Assembly: GCF_003600645.1 (NCBI RefSeq)
Contig: NZ_CP032482.1
Coordinates: 3,410,001 to 3,474,000 of the forward strand
Length of the DNA: 64,000 bases
From: Yersinia rochesterensis
GTDB lineage: Bacteria > Pseudomonadota > Gammaproteobacteria > Enterobacterales > Enterobacteriaceae
Direction: 5' to 3'
A model generated the notes under the pieces. That model was not told the origin of the DNA. It saw nothing but the letters and a program-made list of their open reading frames with translations, and ran no database searches. Shown here in pieces: positions 8,568-17,906 of this stretch; positions within the stretch are counted from its first letter, which is position 1, and the number at the start of each line of letters is the position of its first letter. A program made the position numbers and the translations under genes.

Positions 8568-9041
8568 CTATAGTTTATTTAACAAAACAATATCGCCAGA
8601 AATATAACCACCATCTTTATCAATAGTTATATTCACGTTACTTACTTCAATTCTTTCATCTTGTGATAATATAAGAAATACATTCAGAAATTGATAAGAA
8701 TCAGCACTTTCAATGTTCACTAAAATAGACTCTTTTTGTAAGTCAGTAATTTTGAATGCGATAGAGTTTTCATTAAGCAATGTTATTAACCCATCCTTAA
8801 AACCTCCACTAGAATGGCTACTAAATACAGTATTTGAATTTCTTTTCATCTTTAGCCTTTCAGCAAGAGATGATAGATTAATAACATTATCATTTAATAT
8901 ATCATATTGTTGTAAATAAATTTCATTTTCCAACATTGATTTCATAGCAAAACAAAATAGAATAAATGCCATAAAAAAAACAAAACTCGGTTTGAACAAC
9001 AATAAATATAAAATATTTTTTTTAAAATTCATAAACAACAT
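8568..9041 (-). CDS. gspM: GspM inner-membrane assembly-platform protein
   Basis: A 157-residue bitopic protein with one N-terminal transmembrane helix (about 17-35, PSFVFFMAFILFCFAM) and a periplasmic ferredoxin-like domain. Sequence identity in this family is low. The call rests on size, topology and position between gspL and gspO. The start overlaps the gspL end by 13 bp, which suggests translational coupling. Met4 is an alternative start. GspM partners GspL in the platform. Confidence 0.7.
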   Translation of the reverse strand: MLFMNFKKNILYLLLFKPSFVFFMAFILFCFAMKSMLENEIYLQQYDILNDNVINLSSLAERLKMKRNSNTVFSSHSSGGFKDGLITLLNENSIAFKITDLQKESILVNIESADSYQFLNVFLILSQDERIEVSNVNITIDKDGGYISGDIVLLNKL

Positions 9042-10219
9042 TCAAATGTTATATCGTTAGTTCCATTATCATTAATAACTTTAGATATACTAAACCTTTT
9101 ATTTTCATCATCTACTTCGTTTAATGCCAAATTTATCTCTCGCCCCTTAGGTGCAGTTACATTAAAGCTAATTTTATTTTTCTCTTTATCAAAAACAAGG
9201 CTATTTATAGCGATATCAGTCTTGCCAAAGACTTCACTCGACATATGCAAAAAACCAATAAAGTCATGATCTATCATATGAATATTATATATTCCCTTAT
9301 GAACATTAATGCTTTCTGTGTTTTCATATTTTTTTATTACTGGGTATTGAGTATAAAAATCCTGCAAGACTACATTTAACATATGAATATCCCGTAATAT
9401 ATCAATATTATGAAGCCAAGAATTTAAACACATTACGATAGATAATAAAAAGCACAAGTAACCAGTTCTTAACACAGGTGTATTATGAGCAATTTTTTTT
9501 CTATGCCGATAGTATCTTCCACTCAATAAATTAACATTATTATGTTCAAGATTATTAGCCATAATGCGTAACACTTCGCAATAATGTGTTGAATGAGAGC
9601 TAAGAGTTTGAACATCAAGGTGACTAAGTAAATTTTCAGGGAGAGATAATGACTTTGACCGGTATAAAACTTCAAATATATCTTCCTTGATTGAAAAACC
9701 AGACATATCACCGTTTCTTATTAGCCATTCATTACCCAGCTTTATTGAAAACCACTCTTCATCACTAAATGGTAATGTTAGTACATCCGGTATCATAGCC
9801 GTTGCAGATATGCCCGCATCCTTTAACCAGCCTAGCCAAAAATTCATTAACTCATGCTCAATAGCTGCTATGTAACAAAAAGCACTATCCACTTTTAGTG
9901 TCACTATATGGAAATCATCTATATTACTAATAATTGAACGTTCAATAGAGAATGCAAGGGATTTTTTATTATTTAATATTTCTTTATTTTTTATTCTAAC
10001 TCGCCTAAAAATCACAAAACTAGCGGGTATTAATATTCTCACATCACTATTAAACCATAGAGAAATACTTTTCAATTCAGTATGATGATCTAGTTTTCCA
10101 TATTTTCCATTTTCCGCCCCTTCTATCTTGGCATACCAGTAAATGGGATCACTTGCATGACTTCCTAATCTAATAACTAGTGTTGTTCGAGGGGAATCTA
10201 CTCTCTTGATATTCTTCAC
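9029..10219 (-). CDS. gspL: GspL cytoplasmic-membrane assembly-platform protein
   Basis: A bitopic protein with an actin-like cytoplasmic domain that opens TTLVIRLGSHASDPIYWYAK, the usual GspL start. One transmembrane helix follows at RTGYLCFLLSIVMCLNSWL, then a periplasmic domain. GspL recruits the ATPase GspE to the membrane. An ATG at 10261 is open, but it would overlap gspK by 92 bp and has no good ribosome site. GTG 10219, about 10 bp after GGAGA, places the start close to the conserved TTLVIRL and is preferred here. It is about 396 residues from that start. Confidence 0.75.
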   Translation of the reverse strand: MKNIKRVDSPRTTLVIRLGSHASDPIYWYAKIEGAENGKYGKLDHHTELKSISLWFNSDVRILIPASFVIFRRVRIKNKEILNNKKSLAFSIERSIISNIDDFHIVTLKVDSAFCYIAAIEHELMNFWLGWLKDAGISATAMIPDVLTLPFSDEEWFSIKLGNEWLIRNGDMSGFSIKEDIFEVLYRSKSLSLPENLLSHLDVQTLSSHSTHYCEVLRIMANNLEHNNVNLLSGRYYRHRKKIAHNTPVLRTGYLCFLLSIVMCLNSWLHNIDILRDIHMLNVVLQDFYTQYPVIKKYENTESINVHKGIYNIHMIDHDFIGFLHMSSEVFGKTDIAINSLVFDKEKNKISFNVTAPKGREINLALNEVDDENKRFSISKVINDNGTNDITFECCL

Positions 10220-11183
10220 TAAAACTAAGTCTCCGTTGTAATACGATAATATCTTTCTCATTTACATGAAAAAGACTCATTAACTGATTCCCCCCCCCTT
10301 TGCTTTCTAACCTAAAGATAGATGAAAAATAATATTCATTATGCAAAAAACTCAATCCGTCAATATTTCTTATTTCATTAATCTTATCTATATTAACAGT
10401 TGCATTATTTACAAGAAAATCAAAGAAAGACTCAACATTTTCAAATTCATTATTATATTTAAATGATATCGTTTTGGTAATATCGCTTTCACTAATTTCA
10501 TTCATAAATATTGCTTGTAATAACTGGATATGATTAACGTCAAGCATGTTTACATTGATTAATAACTTAGTGTCATTTCTATAGCAAAGAAATGGAATTA
10601 TCTTCAAAAAATCCTCATCATTAATATTAAGTAGATCGCCTATTGAGTCACCCACTAAGAGAGCATTCCTTATAGCTAATATGGAATAGCTATGTTCATT
10701 ATTTATATTGTTCTGTTTTGAATTGTATTGACTAGCATGGTTGAAATCCATTATTAACTCATTGAGCACTGTTGAAGTAATATTATTTAGTTGAAAAAGA
10801 TACTTTAACACTAACCAATGATAGATATAGTCATCCTTATTAATATAACTATTATTGTAGCGAAGAGTGTTTACATTAAAACAGTTTGTTCTATCAATTA
10901 GCTTATAATGCACATCTCTATTATTTATTTTTATAACTGATTTCGATGTTAATAATAGCGATGAGATAGCTTCAAAATGTAATTTAGTTGGCATTTTTTC
11001 AATTATATTTTTTAGAAAAAAACCTTCAGAACCCAGCAGTAATTTTTTTTCAGATTTATTACGTTCACTATTAGTCACAAAATAAAATGTATCATTTAGA
11101 TAAAAATAGGCAGTAAAAACCATTGTACTCATCAGTAGAGTGACAGATAAAACGAGTAATAAAGCAACACCACGTTGTTTCAC
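10170..11183 (-). CDS. gspK: GspK minor pseudopilin
   Basis: A 337-residue large minor pseudopilin that caps the pseudopilus tip. The leader is very short: MKQRG, then VALLLVLSVTLLMSTMVFTA as the hydrophobic segment, with no Glu5, as is normal for GspK. A helix-rich insertion domain follows. Near the C-terminus Gly-Gly-Gly is encoded by nine consecutive G (10290-10298). A slip of one base either way would meet a stop within about ten codons and remove about 30 residues. The gene ends inside the gspL start region. Confidence 0.8.
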   Translation of the reverse strand: MKQRGVALLLVLSVTLLMSTMVFTAYFYLNDTFYFVTNSERNKSEKKLLLGSEGFFLKNIIEKMPTKLHFEAISSLLLTSKSVIKINNRDVHYKLIDRTNCFNVNTLRYNNSYINKDDYIYHWLVLKYLFQLNNITSTVLNELIMDFNHASQYNSKQNNINNEHSYSILAIRNALLVGDSIGDLLNINDEDFLKIIPFLCYRNDTKLLINVNMLDVNHIQLLQAIFMNEISESDITKTISFKYNNEFENVESFFDFLVNNATVNIDKINEIRNIDGLSFLHNEYYFSSIFRLESKGGGNQLMSLFHVNEKDIIVLQRRLSFSEEYQESRFPSNNTSY

Positions 11184-11197
11184 TCTATTATCCTTAG

Positions 11198-11791
11198 TTA
11201 TATATTATTATTTAATAAAACAATAACTTTTCTTATAGTGCCTATATTTTCCAGCTCAATAATCAACTCAATTCCTTCAGGTAAAATGGCTATTTCGTCC
11301 CACTCATTTATCCATTTATTTTCATGAAAGACTCTAATGCGAAATGCTGTCACACCATCTAGAATTTTTGATACTGTCGGTTGATCTTCATTTAAGTGAT
11401 ACGATAGTTTTTCCAAAATATGACTCCTTAACCTATACCCTAAAATTTGTGATTCCATGTGATAGGTGAAGCCAGTATTAACGCCAATGTCACACGAAAA
11501 GTAAATGCCAAAGTCATCACTACCCAATAAAAATTTACCAACCCTAATACCATTATTAAGTTTTTTATTATGGTGTGAATAAGCATATATCATTGTATGT
11601 GAAAGTTGATGATCTAGTGTATTTACTACCCTCTGCAATTTATTAACTTGTTTTGACTTTTTATTAACTGCACTACTTCCTTTGCTAACAACAGTCATAG
11701 CTTGGTAAACAGTTAAACTTATCAAAGTGAAAATGATTACAGCCAATAAAACCTCTAATAATGTAAAACCTTGAGTGGGACGTTTATTCAT
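11198..11791 (-). CDS. gspJ: GspJ minor pseudopilin
   Basis: A type IV pilin-like protein. MNKRPTQG is followed by FTLLEVLLAVIIFTLISLTV, a canonical prepilin cleavage site with Glu5. The open frame extends to 11857, but ATG 11791 gives a proper eight-residue leader and overlaps the gspI stop (AATGAATAA), so it is chosen. The protein is 197 residues, the usual GspJ size. With GspI and GspK it forms the tip complex. It is part of the tightly packed gsp operon. Confidence 0.85.
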   Translation of the reverse strand: MNKRPTQGFTLLEVLLAVIIFTLISLTVYQAMTVVSKGSSAVNKKSKQVNKLQRVVNTLDHQLSHTMIYAYSHHNKKLNNGIRVGKFLLGSDDFGIYFSCDIGVNTGFTYHMESQILGYRLRSHILEKLSYHLNEDQPTVSKILDGVTAFRIRVFHENKWINEWDEIAILPEGIELIIELENIGTIRKVIVLLNNNI

Positions 11792-12146
11792 TAATAACAC
11801 GATATCCTTCCAGGATAAATATAGGAACTTTACTATTTTCTTGGCTACGGACTTCAACCGTCACAATACCTATAGTTTCATTTATTATTTCTCTTGATTG
11901 CCAATACCATAATTTGTTAACAATAAAATCGCTTCCTTTTATCCAACTTTCAGTTTGCTCTATTCTTTTCAATTTAATTTCAGCTAAAGCATTCTCCGCA
12001 ACCCAAGAGGCCGACACCCTATCTTCGAGTGTTTTGACCCATAGTAATTGTTCACTAATAATAGCCATTATTCCGATACCAACAACAGAAAAAATCGCCA
12101 TCGATAGTATGGATTCTAGCAATGTGAAACCAGAGCAATATCGCAA
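11784..12146 (-). CDS. gspI: GspI minor pseudopilin
   Basis: A 120-residue pseudopilin with leader MRYCSG, then FTLLESILSMAIFSVVGIGI. The GspI hallmark ASWVAENALAEIKL follows the hydrophobic helix. It comes straight after gspG with only 34 bp between, where gspH would normally lie. Its 3' end overlaps gspJ. In the tip complex GspI contacts both J and K. Confidence 0.85.
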   Translation of the reverse strand: MRYCSGFTLLESILSMAIFSVVGIGIMAIISEQLLWVKTLEDRVSASWVAENALAEIKLKRIEQTESWIKGSDFIVNKLWYWQSREIINETIGIVTVEVRSQENSKVPIFILEGYRVINE

Positions 12147-12180
12147 GTTATCACCTATTAAACCCCAAGCATTTCATGAT

Positions 12181-12633
12181 TTATAAACCATTATTCGTAT
12201 CATTTTTTTCTAATGATGTTAACCAATTACCTATATCATCTTCAGTCCCGACTTCTCTATCTGGTCCAGCTGAAAATATATCGATATCTTCATATTGGCC
12301 GGGATTCTTCATCTGATATGAGTTACCCCATGGGTCTTTTGGTAATCGTCTAATATATCCATTACTCGGATAAATTCGTGGAATCGGTAGGTCTGTTGGT
12401 TTAATAACTAATGAAATAACCCCTTGAGATTCAGTTGGATAATAACCATTATCCAACTTATACATATCCAATGCATTCTCTATCGCCGCAATGTCACTTA
12501 ATGCTTTTTGCTGATCAGCCCTACTTTTATTTTCCATTAGGCTGGGTACTGTCAAACTAGCAAGCAAGCCTAAAATAATAACGATCACCATCATTTCTAA
12601 TAATGTAAAGCCATTATATTTAATATTATTCAT
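12181..12633 (-). CDS. gspG: GspG major pseudopilin
   Basis: A 150-residue main subunit of the pseudopilus. Leader MNNIKYNG is followed by FTLLEMMVIVIILGLLASLT. The body has KALSDIAAIENALDMYKLDN, the PKDPWGNSYQ motif and the calcium-binding end region IFSAGPDREVGTEDDIGNW. The family length is about 140-150. It follows gspF by 19 bp. Confidence 0.95.
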   Translation of the reverse strand: MNNIKYNGFTLLEMMVIVIILGLLASLTVPSLMENKSRADQQKALSDIAAIENALDMYKLDNGYYPTESQGVISLVIKPTDLPIPRIYPSNGYIRRLPKDPWGNSYQMKNPGQYEDIDIFSAGPDREVGTEDDIGNWLTSLEKNDTNNGL

Positions 12634-12652
12634 AGTTCTCCTTAGACAGTAA

Positions 12653-13861
12653 TTATAAAATCAAACTATTCATTTCCAGTATTGGTTGAAAAATTGCCAA
12701 AACAATAAAAAATATAAATCCGGCCATTAAAATCATTATTACTGGCTCAAGTAATATTACAAATATATTTATATTATCAATTAATTCCTGCTCTTGAATA
12801 TCTGTTATTTTTTCCAAAATAACATCTAACGTCCCGCTACGCTCACCAGATATAATCATATGTAAAATCATAGGGGAGAATCCATTACTATTAGCTAGAG
12901 ACGATGACAAACTCCCACCTTCGCTAACTAATTTTGCAGCATTTTCTAACCCCTGCTTTATATATAAGTTAGTTACCACAGAACTGCTAATTTCCATCGA
13001 CTTGATCAAATTAACACCATTAGAACTCAAAATTGTCATCAGTCTTAAATACCTAGATATATTTAAAATAAATATTGCCTTACCTAAAAACGGGGTTTTC
13101 AAATAAAAAGATGAAAAGAACATGTTTATCATTTTTATTTTTGATAATCCACACCATCCCCAAAAAACAATAATGAAAAGCATAGTAATTAATAATATAT
13201 TATCTTCAAGCCAATGAGTCGTCATTATTAGGACTCTAGTAGACAATGGTAATACTTTATCATAAGAAACAAACTGTTCAATTATATTAGGGACTACTAC
13301 AGATAACAGTGTTATTATAACGCCGATAGATATTAAAATTAAAATAGCAGGATAGACTAGCGCTTGAGCTATTTTATTTTTCACTTTATATGCCTGTTCT
13401 ATATGATCGGCAAGCTTAGATAGTACTAAACCTAAATGACCTGATAGTTCACCTGCAGCAATCATAGATCTGTATAGTGAATTAAAAATAACTGGAAATT
13501 GTGATAGTGAATCGGAGAACGAATGGCCTTCAAGGATTTTCTTCCTTATCTCATTAATCACACTATTAACATTGTTTTTCGTACTTTGCTTTTCAATTAT
13601 CTCTAGTGCTTCATCTAATGGGATTGAAGCATTGACTAAAATAGACATCTGCCTGGTAATTAAAATAAGATCCATGTTATTTATTTTTTTAAAACACTTA
13701 GCCCAGCGTAAAAACAAACTTTCATGCTTAATTTTAATTTTTAATAAAACCATTTTTTTTTGATAAATAACATGTCTGGCCGCTAATATATTCTCAGCTT
13801 CAATATTGCCTTTTATTTTCACCCCTTTATTATTAATAGCTAAATAATTAAACTTTGGCAT
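12653..13861 (-). CDS. gspF: GspF polytopic platform protein
   Basis: A 402-residue inner-membrane protein with two tandem GspF domains, DLILITRQMSILVNASIPLD and the repeat after about residue 270 (RYLRLMTILSSNGVNLIKSM). Three transmembrane segments lie near residues 170-190, 220-240 and 370-395. The C-terminal signature LLEPVIMILMAGFIFFIVLA is clear. It overlaps gspE by 14 bp. It couples ATPase motion to pseudopilus assembly. Confidence 0.93.
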   Translation of the reverse strand: MPKFNYLAINNKGVKIKGNIEAENILAARHVIYQKKMVLLKIKIKHESLFLRWAKCFKKINNMDLILITRQMSILVNASIPLDEALEIIEKQSTKNNVNSVINEIRKKILEGHSFSDSLSQFPVIFNSLYRSMIAAGELSGHLGLVLSKLADHIEQAYKVKNKIAQALVYPAILILISIGVIITLLSVVVPNIIEQFVSYDKVLPLSTRVLIMTTHWLEDNILLITMLFIIVFWGWCGLSKIKMINMFFSSFYLKTPFLGKAIFILNISRYLRLMTILSSNGVNLIKSMEISSSVVTNLYIKQGLENAAKLVSEGGSLSSSLANSNGFSPMILHMIISGERSGTLDVILEKITDIQEQELIDNINIFVILLEPVIMILMAGFIFFIVLAIFQPILEMNSLIL

Positions 13862-15353
13862 ACTTATCTTCTAAACTTACCCTCATCACTTCCTCTATTG
13901 TTGTGAGGCCTCCAACTATCTTTTCAATACCATCTTGCTCTATACTGCGTATATATCCCTTAGCTATTTTACTTAATTCAAGTTCGCTCCTCCCTTTATA
14001 AATACCCTCACGTAAATTGTTATCGATAATCAGTAATTCGTGTAAAGCGATTCGGCCACGATAACCTGTTTTATTACAATTATTACAGCCAACCGCACGA
14101 AATCCATATCCCTCTATAGGAATTTGATCATGAATATTCAACATTTGCAGAGTATCCTGTAGGTAGGGGCACTGTTCTCGGCATTCAGCACATAATCGTC
14201 GAACTAAGCGTTGAGATAAAACAGCCAACAAAGAACTAGATAACATAAATGGTTCAATCCCCATATCTTTGAGTCTAGTGACAGCACCAATCGCACTGTT
14301 AGCATGCAATGTTGATAAAACTAAATGCCCAGTTAAAGAAGCTTGAACTGCTATTTGTGCGGTTTCTACATCTCGTATTTCACCGATCAAAATAACATCA
14401 GGGTCTTGGCGCAGAATGGCTCTTAAGCTACGTGAAAAAGTCATATCAATCTTTGAATTAACTTGTGTCTGAGAAATTCTATCTATGTCAAATTCAATAG
14501 GGTCCTCCACTGTCATGATATTTCTTTCGCATGCGTCTATTCCCATTAACGCAGCATAGAGCGTAGTGCTTTTACCTGCGCCGGTAGGCCCAACAATTAA
14601 TATAATACCATGGGGTTTAACAACCAATTTTTTCATGATATGGCTGTTTTTTTTCGACATTCCCAAACATTCTAGATCTAGTTTAAGGCTATTCTTATCT
14701 AATAGACGCATGACAACTCGCTCACCATGATTTACTGGTAATACCGAAACGCGAACATCCAATGATCGCCCTGCTAAACTGAGTGCTATACGGCCATCTT
14801 GTGGGATACGTTTCTCTGCAATATCTAACTTTGCCATAATCTTAATTCTCGAAACCAATAGTAACGCAACCCTACGTTGTAGCTCTAATATATTTTTTAA
14901 CACACCATCAACACGAAATCTTATAATTACTTTCTCACTAAAAGATTCTATGTGTATATCTGATGCCAATTCTTTTATAGCTTCTACCAATATTGTATTT
15001 ATTAGTTTTATTACTGGAGCTTCATTATTACTATCGAGTAAATCCTCACTAATTGGAAGTTCACTACTAAATGAATAAATAGCAATTTCATCACTTATAG
15101 CGTTCATTATTTTATGTGATTGTACTGAACTATTCTGATATACAGCAGCAAGTTGAGTGTCAAACTCATCATCAGTTACAATTTGGAGCCCAATAGGGCG
15201 ATTGCCAACTCTGTTACCTTCAAGTATTGACTCAAGAGAAGCGGAGTCACGACAAATAATTTGGTAACCTTGTTTAACCGGTACTAAAATAACACCATTA
15301 TCCTTGGCCCAGCTAAACGCTAATGGCAATAATTCAGATTTTATGAGGGTCAT
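13848..15353 (-). CDS. gspE: GspE secretion ATPase
   Basis: A 501-residue cytoplasmic traffic ATPase. The N-terminal GspL-binding domain is followed by the RecA-like core: Walker A IVGPTGAGKSTTLYAAL at about 252-268, Asp box MTVEDPIEFDI, Walker B PDVILIGEIRD at about 316-326 and His box LTGHLVLSTLHANSA. A four-cysteine zinc element (CAEC and CNNC) follows. ATP hydrolysis drives pseudopilus growth. It overlaps gspD by 4 bp (ATGA) and gspF by 14 bp. Confidence 0.96.
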   Translation of the reverse strand: MTLIKSELLPLAFSWAKDNGVILVPVKQGYQIICRDSASLESILEGNRVGNRPIGLQIVTDDEFDTQLAAVYQNSSVQSHKIMNAISDEIAIYSFSSELPISEDLLDSNNEAPVIKLINTILVEAIKELASDIHIESFSEKVIIRFRVDGVLKNILELQRRVALLLVSRIKIMAKLDIAEKRIPQDGRIALSLAGRSLDVRVSVLPVNHGERVVMRLLDKNSLKLDLECLGMSKKNSHIMKKLVVKPHGIILIVGPTGAGKSTTLYAALMGIDACERNIMTVEDPIEFDIDRISQTQVNSKIDMTFSRSLRAILRQDPDVILIGEIRDVETAQIAVQASLTGHLVLSTLHANSAIGAVTRLKDMGIEPFMLSSSLLAVLSQRLVRRLCAECREQCPYLQDTLQMLNIHDQIPIEGYGFRAVGCNNCNKTGYRGRIALHELLIIDNNLREGIYKGRSELELSKIAKGYIRSIEQDGIEKIVGGLTTIEEVMRVSLEDKYAKV

Positions 15354-17323
15354 TTTTTTACCCCTATCATTTCATAAAACTCTACTATATCGTTTTTAAG
15401 AGAATTAAATTCATCATTTTTTATTTTTTCTGATAATACCTCCAGCGGTTCTTTTATATCTATAGAATATAAATTATTATGTTCAGTATATTTATCTGCT
15501 GTTGCTTTGCTATAGTCACTTGTCTCTCTGAGTATTGTCGGCCTGATAAAGAGAATCAGATTACTTTTCTCAATCTTTTCTTTCCTCTGCTGAAATAGTC
15601 GGCCTATTAAAGGAATATCACCTAAAAAAGGAACTTTATTTATGACTTTATTCAATTTTTTATCTAATAGTCCCCCAACGACAACTGTTTCACCGCTTTT
15701 AACCAATACTGCATTATTAACCACTCTCTTATTAAAAACCGAACCTAAATTATTGGCATTAGCATCAGATCTGTCAGCAACACTTGATACTTCTTGCCGA
15801 ATTTCTAGCAAAACTGAATCGCCTTGGTTTATCTGTGGTTTGACTTTCAACATAACACCAACAGATTGTCTCGAAATCGAGTTATATACTTTATCTGTGG
15901 CCGTTGTTTGTGTAGAGGTAAGCACCGGAACTTCTTGACCGACATTGAACTCTGCCTCCATATTATCCAGAGTGACAATACTTGGGGTTGCGAGAATATT
16001 ATTATTTGAATTAGTTGCTAGAGCAGTGAACAGACCATCCCAATTTCCTTTGTAAAAACCAGCTGTTAATCCTGATATCACCATAGGAAGGGGATTTTCA
16101 CTACTGCTATTTGCTCTTATACTATCTGGATTTTGGATAAAATTGACCCCTCCATGAAACTTATTAGCCCATTGAATACCCAGATTCAGTCCTTCTCCAT
16201 TTTGAGTTTCAACTATAATCGCTTCGACCAATACCTGAGCACGTCTGACATCTAGCTTTTCAATAACCTGATCTAATTCTTTCATTATTTTTGGATGAGC
16301 AGTAATCACTAAAGCATTTGTTTGATCATATGCCTTTATAGACACATTTCTAGCGTTGCTCTTCCCCGCTATTTTTTTGGCATTGTCACTTTGAACGCCA
16401 CTGCTGACACCATTTAATACATCCAATAACTTCGATGCTTGTGCATACTTCATATAAATAACTTTAGTCGTGCCATAACTATCTTGTTGATGGTCAAGCC
16501 TCTTTATTATTTTAATGGCTCTTTTTCTGGTATGACTATCACCACTGATTAAGACTGAGTTAGTTCTCTCATCTGCAATGACTTTCCCAGCATTAAATAA
16601 ATCTTTTTTAGTTGTATTTACTGGATTTATAACTTGATTGACTAATTTAATAATATCGGCGGCGATAGCATGATTCAATTGATAGAGTTCAATCTCTGCA
16701 TCTCCAGGTTGATCTAATGTACTAATAATACTATATAAACGATTTACTACTGCTGCACGCCCTGTAATAAGCACTACGTTTGATGGGTCATAGTGAATGA
16801 TACTTCCTGACTCAGTATTATCATTTAACTGGCGAAGTAATGGAGCCAAGTTCTTAGCTAAAATGTATTTAAGTTTAAATACTCGGTTAATAAGCTCATC
16901 ACCTTGGGTTTCTTCTGCATTCTTTTGCAGCGGAACAACGGAGTTTTTTGCACGTTTTGCAGGGATGACCTTTAATATATTATTAGGCATTTCAACAACT
17001 GTGTACCCATAAACATCAAGTACATTTAAAAAGAATTGATAATACTTATCTTTATCCAATTGCTCAAAGCTACGAACGCTGACTACCCCTTGAACCTTGG
17101 GATCTATAATTATAGTTTTATTAATGTTCTTACTCACCGTATTAATAAACTCTTTTATATCAGCATCTCTGAATGATGCGGAAAAGTTAGCACAATATAC
17201 TACCGCAGGTAAATAAGAAGCTAAAATTACCAATCTAAATAAATTAATATAAAACGAACTGAATCTTAAAAAAAAACCAACCACATTAGTATAGACTATA
17301 AATATTTTATTGTAGTAGTACAT
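15350..17323 (-). CDS. gspD: GspD secretin
   Basis: A 657-residue outer-membrane channel protein. The first 45 residues are an unusually long amino end plus signal peptide (FRLVILASYLPAVVYCA). N0 starts at FSASFRDADIKEFINTVSKN, followed by N1-N3 repeats. The secretin domain shows VGQEVPVLTSTQTT and VVVGGLLDKKLNK with VPFLGDIPLIGRLF. About 60 residues follow the secretin domain and should be the S-domain bound by a pilotin, in agreement with gspS nearby. The real start may be internal; no clear ribosome site decides it. Confidence 0.93.
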   Translation of the reverse strand: MYYYNKIFIVYTNVVGFFLRFSSFYINLFRLVILASYLPAVVYCANFSASFRDADIKEFINTVSKNINKTIIIDPKVQGVVSVRSFEQLDKDKYYQFFLNVLDVYGYTVVEMPNNILKVIPAKRAKNSVVPLQKNAEETQGDELINRVFKLKYILAKNLAPLLRQLNDNTESGSIIHYDPSNVVLITGRAAVVNRLYSIISTLDQPGDAEIELYQLNHAIAADIIKLVNQVINPVNTTKKDLFNAGKVIADERTNSVLISGDSHTRKRAIKIIKRLDHQQDSYGTTKVIYMKYAQASKLLDVLNGVSSGVQSDNAKKIAGKSNARNVSIKAYDQTNALVITAHPKIMKELDQVIEKLDVRRAQVLVEAIIVETQNGEGLNLGIQWANKFHGGVNFIQNPDSIRANSSSENPLPMVISGLTAGFYKGNWDGLFTALATNSNNNILATPSIVTLDNMEAEFNVGQEVPVLTSTQTTATDKVYNSISRQSVGVMLKVKPQINQGDSVLLEIRQEVSSVADRSDANANNLGSVFNKRVVNNAVLVKSGETVVVGGLLDKKLNKVINKVPFLGDIPLIGRLFQQRKEKIEKSNLILFIRPTILRETSDYSKATADKYTEHNNLYSIDIKEPLEVLSEKIKNDEFNSLKNDIVEFYEMIGVKK

Positions 17324-17358
17324 GAAAACACCTTTCTCAACAAATCAGGGTGATTTAT

Positions 17359-17856
17359 CTATAAAATCACGAGTGTGTAGTGCTCTCCATTTTCATTGAT
17401 TATAATCCGGTCTTTTAATATTTTAACAATAGTAACAGCCTCTATTTTATCACCCTCTAAGTATAAATTTTGTTTCCCATCAAATTCTAAAATTACAATA
17501 GAGCTTGCCTCATCCGTATGCTCCAATACACCCACTAATTTTAGAGTACCAGTATAAATTGGTGAGTTTAAAATATTCACTATCTCTGGAGTTATTTCTT
17601 TATCATTGTCTTTTCTTTTAAAAATAATAGAGTTTTTAATATCCTCTACCATTTTAGTTTTACTTATAAAGTTATTGCTCCATTCCCCCTCATATAATGA
17701 TGGGATTTTTCTTTTATTTCTCTCCATTACCATATTAAAACCAACGCTAACTTGATAAAAAAGGTACGATATGAGAATAATTTCTAATATGATATTTTTT
17801 CTATTAAGCAATACTTTATAGGGTGTTATAAGTATCAGGTTAAAAAATGATAACAC
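17359..17856 (-). CDS. gspC: Short GspC, HR domain only (no PDZ domain)
   Basis: A 165-residue bitopic protein with a transmembrane helix near residues 22-43 (IILEIILISYLFYQVSVGFN). Its C-terminal domain, LKLVGVLEHTDEASSIVILE to the end, matches the GspC homology region (beta-sandwich) that binds the N0 domain of GspD. Typical GspC proteins are about 270 residues with a C-terminal PDZ or coiled-coil domain. Here the protein stops right after the HR domain. It lies 35 bp upstream of gspD and is the first structural gene of the operon. Confidence 0.8.
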   Translation of the reverse strand: MLSFFNLILITPYKVLLNRKNIILEIILISYLFYQVSVGFNMVMERNKRKIPSLYEGEWSNNFISKTKMVEDIKNSIIFKRKDNDKEITPEIVNILNSPIYTGTLKLVGVLEHTDEASSIVILEFDGKQNLYLEGDKIEAVTIVKILKDRIIINENGEHYTLVIL

Positions 17857-17906
17857 CCTAGCCTCTCATACGAATTTTAGTTTAATATTAAAATAGACAA
17901 CTATTA

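Noticed and set aside
11792..11857. Upstream extension of gspJ (22 extra residues)
   Set aside because: It would give a leader too long for a prepilin; ATG 11791 gives the normal leader and overlaps the gspI stop.
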